Of a DNA stretch of 34,623 bases, positions 31,483 through 34,623 are shown one piece after another. This DNA is from RGIG3701 sp017403345 (lineage in GTDB: Bacteria; Planctomycetota; Planctomycetia; Pirellulales; Thermoguttaceae). The DNA lies in NCBI GenBank assembly GCA_017403345.1, contig JAFQOH010000159.1:1-34623 (forward strand), in the 5' to 3' direction. Position numbers and translations under genes: made by a program. Every line of letters starts with the position of its first letter. Position 1 is the first letter of the stretch. Below the pieces are notes generated by a model, which was not told the origin of the DNA, made no database searches, and saw only the letters and a list, made by a program, of their open reading frames with translations.

Positions 31483-33288
31483 ATGCTCCGAAATTTGTCA
31501 TTCTGCAAAAATCCAGTCAGCCGTCCCGTTTTGCGGCGTTCGCTCGTACTGAGCGCAGCGGTGCTCCTTGCAGCCGGCTGTAAAGTTGGTCCCGATTATG
31601 TTGCTCCTCCTGCTCCGAAAGTTCAGTCGGACTGGTCGGCCAAAACGGCAGAGATCGCACAGGGCGTCGCCCCGGAATCGGCACGCGTCCACAATGAACT
31701 TCCCGCACTGGACGATTGGTGGACGGTCTTTCACGACGAGACGCTGAACCTCCTGCTCAAGACGGTAAACGAACAGAATCTTGACATCAAGATGGCTGCC
31801 CAGCGCATTTACCAGGCGGAGATGGACTACCGCTACGCTCGCGGCGACCTCTTCCCGAAACTCGGTACAGATGCCGCATTCGGACGTCAGATGCAGCCGG
31901 GATTTGAAGGGGGACCGAAACACACTTACGGTTCGTCTTGGAACTGGGAAATTGCCGCTGCAAGTTGGGAAGTGGACGTTTTCGGTCAGCTGAAACGCTA
32001 CATGGAAGCGTATGATGCGGCATGGCAGGCGACTGCGGAAGACCTGAATAATGTGAAGGTCCTCCTCCTGGCCGAAGCTGCCCGAACGTACATCAATGCG
32101 CGTCTGGCACAGGAAGAAGAACGTATCGCGCTGGCAGACATCCAAGCACAGGAAACGTACCTCGAAAAGATCGTAGCGCGTAAAGAAGTCGGTAAAGACA
32201 GCGACGTGGAACTCGTTCAGACGCAGGCCAACTTGGCGACGGTGAAGGCGAGTCTTCCGAAGATCCAGTACGCTTTCAACGAATGCGTGAACCGTCTTGC
32301 GACGCTCATGGGCGCTTCTCCGGAAACGGTGCGCGAGATCCTGCTGCGAAACGAATCGTTCATCCCGAACGCTCCGGATGCGGTCGCCGTCGGTATTCCG
32401 GCAGACATTTTGCGCCGCCGTCCTGATATTCGCGCTCTGGAACGCCGTCTTGCTCAGCAGACCGCTCTGGTCGGTGCCGTGCAGGCGGAACTTTATCCGA
32501 AGTTCTACATCGACGGCTCCTTCGGCCTTCAGGCGGAAAATATCGACGACCTGTTTGACGGTCAGAGCCTCACAGCGAGCATCATGCCGCGACTTCAGTG
32601 GCGCATTTTTGAGTTTGGCCGAGTGCGCTGCTCCATCGCAAAGCAGGAAAGCGTGACCGAAGAAATGCGTCTCGAGTACCAGTATGCGGTCCTTCAGGCT
32701 TCCGAAGAGGTCAACAATGCGATCATGAATTACGTCAAACTTCAGGATCAGTATGATGAACAGCTTGAAGCGGTCAAGAATTACAATGAGGCGCTCAAAC
32801 TTTCGTACGACCTGTACGAGACCGGAAAACGCGAGTACATGGTGGTCCTCGACTCCCAGCGTTACCGACTGTCCAACCAGCTGGCTCTGGCGTCCGTGCA
32901 CGCACAGCTTGCTTCCAGTGTCGTGACGCTTTATACCGCTCTTGGCGGCGGCTGGCAGACGGACCCGCAGTCCTCGGTCTCCATGTCGGATGATTATCTC
33001 CGTGCCAGTTTCGTGCCGGGCAGTCAGATCCAGATGAGCGCTCCGGGCGAAAGCATCAATCAGCAGGGAACGGCGGCACAGCGCGGACTTCCGGGAAATG
33101 TCCAGTACAGCACGAAACCGCAGCAGAGCTACTCCACGGATCTTCCTCCGGAAGGAAACCGTTCGCACCGAAATCCGGTTCCCCAGCCGATGGGTAACGG
33201 ATCGATCACGGAATTCCCGAACTCACCTTCCGCGCAGAGTATCGTGACGCAGCCGGCTGGACGCGTCGGAAATCGTGCCGGCCGCTAA
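31483..33288 (+). CDS. TolC/OprM-type outer-membrane efflux lipoprotein
   Basis: The 601-residue product starts with a basic N-terminus and a lipoprotein signal ending LLAAGCKVGPDYVAP. That is the lipobox and start of the RND-linked NodT/OprM outer-membrane factor family. It has two tandem outer-membrane efflux repeats, with ADILRRRPDIRALERRLAQQ at the mid-point as usual, and long coiled-coil helices. It should form the trimeric outer-membrane duct for an RND pump. No membrane-fusion protein or pump gene is in this window, so the partner must lie elsewhere. After the usual end (about residue 490) there is a tail of about 110 residues rich in Gln, Ser, Pro and Asn, which is unusual. AAGGTGA precedes ATG 31483. 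Confidence 0.9.
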   Translation: MLRNLSFCKNPVSRPVLRRSLVLSAAVLLAAGCKVGPDYVAPPAPKVQSDWSAKTAEIAQGVAPESARVHNELPALDDWWTVFHDETLNLLLKTVNEQNLDIKMAAQRIYQAEMDYRYARGDLFPKLGTDAAFGRQMQPGFEGGPKHTYGSSWNWEIAAASWEVDVFGQLKRYMEAYDAAWQATAEDLNNVKVLLLAEAARTYINARLAQEEERIALADIQAQETYLEKIVARKEVGKDSDVELVQTQANLATVKASLPKIQYAFNECVNRLATLMGASPETVREILLRNESFIPNAPDAVAVGIPADILRRRPDIRALERRLAQQTALVGAVQAELYPKFYIDGSFGLQAENIDDLFDGQSLTASIMPRLQWRIFEFGRVRCSIAKQESVTEEMRLEYQYAVLQASEEVNNAIMNYVKLQDQYDEQLEAVKNYNEALKLSYDLYETGKREYMVVLDSQRYRLSNQLALASVHAQLASSVVTLYTALGGGWQTDPQSSVSMSDDYLRASFVPGSQIQMSAPGESINQQGTAAQRGLPGNVQYSTKPQQSYSTDLPPEGNRSHRNPVPQPMGNGSITEFPNSPSAQSIVTQPAGRVGNRAGR

Positions 33289-33330
33289 GTGAAAGTTCGG
33301 ATCCGTTAAGATCCACGCGAAAAATGAAAC

Positions 33331-33355
33331 GCCGTCCCGCTTTTGAACGGACGGC
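33331..33355. terminator. G+C-rich hairpin downstream of the efflux gene
   Basis: Arms gccgtcc (33331-33337) and ggacggc (33349-33355), 11-base loop. No T run on the plus strand; on the minus strand it is followed by a T-rich gtttcattttt, so it may serve the LOG gene. Confidence 0.5.
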
Positions 33356-33369
33356 ATGAGATTCAGGGA

Positions 33370-33426
33370 CTGCCTGGAGCATCAGACGTTCGGAGCCGTC
33401 AGAATGCCTCAGGCAGATCCTTTTTT
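33370..33426 (+). terminator. Long hairpin terminator between convergent genes
   Basis: ctgcctggagcatcagacg (from 33370) pairs imperfectly with the segment ending at 33416 (cgtcagaatgcctcaggcag), then atcc and six T (33421-33426). It follows the efflux gene by about 80 bp. Confidence 0.75.
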
Positions 33427-33451
33427 GTATTTCCAGCGTTTATGTTTTTTC

Positions 33452-34324
33452 TTACTCTTCGTTCTTTTTCGGTGAATCGTTCAGCGCATGGTAACGCTTG
33501 ATGTACTCCCACGCCTGCGCAGGAGTTTCCGCGACGTAAAAGAGATCGAGATCCTCTTCTGCGATCACACCGGCATCGACCATCCACTCCAAATTGATGA
33601 TATTGTCCCAGAAATCGCGTTTTCCGAACAAAATGATCGGAATGTGCTGCATCTTTCCGGTCTGTCGGAGCGTCAGCGCCTCAAACAGTTCATCCAGTGT
33701 CCCCAACCCGCCCGGAAATGCGACCAGAGCCTTGGCGCGAAGGAGGAAATTCATCTTTCGGATCGCAAAATAGTTGAAATGAAAGCAAAATTCTTGGGAA
33801 ATGTACGGATTCGGCTCCTGCTCGGCCGGCAGGTCGATATTCAGTCCGATGGAAGGTGCTCCCGCATCAAACGCTCCGCGATTCGCAGCTTCCATGATCC
33901 CCGGTCCTCCGCCGGTAATGATGACGTACTTTTTCCGAAGATCCTTTTTGCACTCTTCGGAAACCAGCCGGGCAAACTCACGCGCCATGACGTAGTATTT
34001 GCTTAGCTCGAGCAGTTTTTCCAGCCGCCTGACGCGCTTTTGACGCCGAGTATCTTTCGGTTTTTCCTCTAGAAGCATCTGTGCCGCTTCCAGTTTCTGT
34101 TTCGCTTTTTCAGGATCCGTGATCCGCGCACTGCCGAACACGACGATCGTGGAGTCGATGTTTTCGCGATCCAGCGCCATTTCAGGCTTCAAAGCCTCCA
34201 TCATCAAGCGGACCGGCCGCAATTCCGGCTGCGCCATCAAATCGGGATCACAATACGCAAGCGTGTAGCTGGAACTGCACTTCAGATCCAGAATATCCGG
34301 GGTCTTGGAAGATTTAGCACACAT
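33452..34324 (-). CDS. LOG-family (TIGR00730-like) Rossmann-fold nucleotide hydrolase
   Basis: The 290-residue protein has IVVFGSARI, VIITGGGPGIMEAANRGA and ALVAFPGGLGTLDELFEAL. The last contains the PGGxGTxxE motif of LOG (lonely guy) proteins, often mislabelled lysine decarboxylase. In plants LOG releases cytokinin bases from nucleotides; bacterial relatives are nucleotide 5'-monophosphate phosphoribohydrolases of uncertain role. An N-terminal extension of about 60 residues and a charged helix (about 75-105) make it longer than minimal LOG proteins (about 190 residues), as in the longer bacterial subgroup. AAGGAA lies six bases before ATG 34324. It is convergent with the efflux gene. Confidence 0.88.
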   Translation of the reverse strand: MCAKSSKTPDILDLKCSSSYTLAYCDPDLMAQPELRPVRLMMEALKPEMALDRENIDSTIVVFGSARITDPEKAKQKLEAAQMLLEEKPKDTRRQKRVRRLEKLLELSKYYVMAREFARLVSEECKKDLRKKYVIITGGGPGIMEAANRGAFDAGAPSIGLNIDLPAEQEPNPYISQEFCFHFNYFAIRKMNFLLRAKALVAFPGGLGTLDELFEALTLRQTGKMQHIPIILFGKRDFWDNIINLEWMVDAGVIAEEDLDLFYVAETPAQAWEYIKRYHALNDSPKKNEE

Positions 34325-34623
34325 TTCAGGTTCCTTTTTTCAATTTTTTCAACGTTTTTCGATTTTATGGAAAAGCAGGGAAACGTTTTTTCACGTCTCC
34401 GCAAGTTTCATTTTATCTAAATTCTCGAAAAATGCAAACGATTCCCCGAAAAAAAACATTTATTTGACGAAATTTTCAAAATTTGACCAAAAATGAAGAA
34501 CTTTTCTGTGAGTTTTCAGCCGTGAGCAGCTCTTCCGGAAAGTACGTACCGACACGGACGCGATTTTACCACTGAGTGCACAGAAGAAACGCTGAAACAC
34601 ACTGAAAAAAAGGAAAAGAAAAA
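34325..34623. other. A+T-rich intergenic region at the window edge
   Basis: No gene recognised. It is notably A+T-rich from 34410 to 34500. The CACAGA-type repeat begins near 34564. Any promoter of the LOG gene is unclear. Confidence 0.5.
34564..34607 (+). repeat. CACAGA-type repeat copy at the window edge
   Basis: ttttaccactgagtgcacag, then aagaaacgctgaaacacactgaaa. It has the same orientation and core as the left terminal repeat at 9607, so it is probably the left end of another element continuing past the window. Confidence 0.7.

Overview
The window most resembles a Planctomycetota chromosome. Supporting features are a PEP-CTERM cell-surface protein, a TPR-CHAT protein, a secreted formylglycine-generating-enzyme-fold protein, a Tat-exported Gfo/Idh/MocA oxidoreductase, a class II (B12-dependent) ribonucleotide reductase, a small lipoprotein with a DDVQYF motif, and a very cysteine/proline-rich exported protein. 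A gut or otherwise anoxic habitat is only a guess. There is no rRNA, tRNA, phage, transposase or CRISPR array that I can support.

Layout. 1-2659 (+): the 3' end of an acidic DGFGRE-repeat protein, then two tandem DA1-like zinc metallopeptidases. 2675-4695 (-): uroporphyrinogen-III synthase (hemD) with its own promoter, and a secreted protein of unknown role. 4804-5593 (+): a small lipoprotein and a small membrane protein, ending at a good terminator. 5719-11027 (-): a secreted FGE-fold protein with long Glu/Asp tails, then lutC, lutB and lutA for lactate oxidation. A GxxExxY gene bounded by inverted CACAGA-type repeats sits between lutA and lutB. 11264-15929 (+): a secreted helical-repeat protein and a beta-helix PEP-CTERM protein. 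16067-17452 (-): Gfo/Idh/MocA oxidoreductase. 17694-19449 (+): histidine kinase and OmpR-type regulator. 19522-22677 (-): nrdJ with a long leader. 23849-27259 (+): a large secreted TPR-CHAT protein. 27574-28800 (-): cysteine-rich exported protein. 29370-30995 (+): HtrA-like protease. 31483-33288 (+): TolC/OprM-type outer-membrane factor. 33452-34324 (-): LOG-family protein.

Many genes encode exported proteins, so much of the window concerns the cell envelope: surface display, protease control, efflux and structural proteins. lutABC supplies lactate oxidation, and nrdJ links DNA precursor synthesis to cobalamin. Several promoters can be read as sigma70-like boxes 16-17 bp apart, and several convergent gene pairs share strong hairpins.

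The most notable signals are the inverted-repeat GxxExxY cassette splitting the lut operon, with related ORF-less elements at 27287-27465 and an edge copy at 34564, the DA1-like peptidase pair, the roughly 15% cysteine protein with six identical 21-bp repeats, and paired dyads upstream of the TPR-CHAT gene. All functional statements come from reading the sequence; no database search was run.
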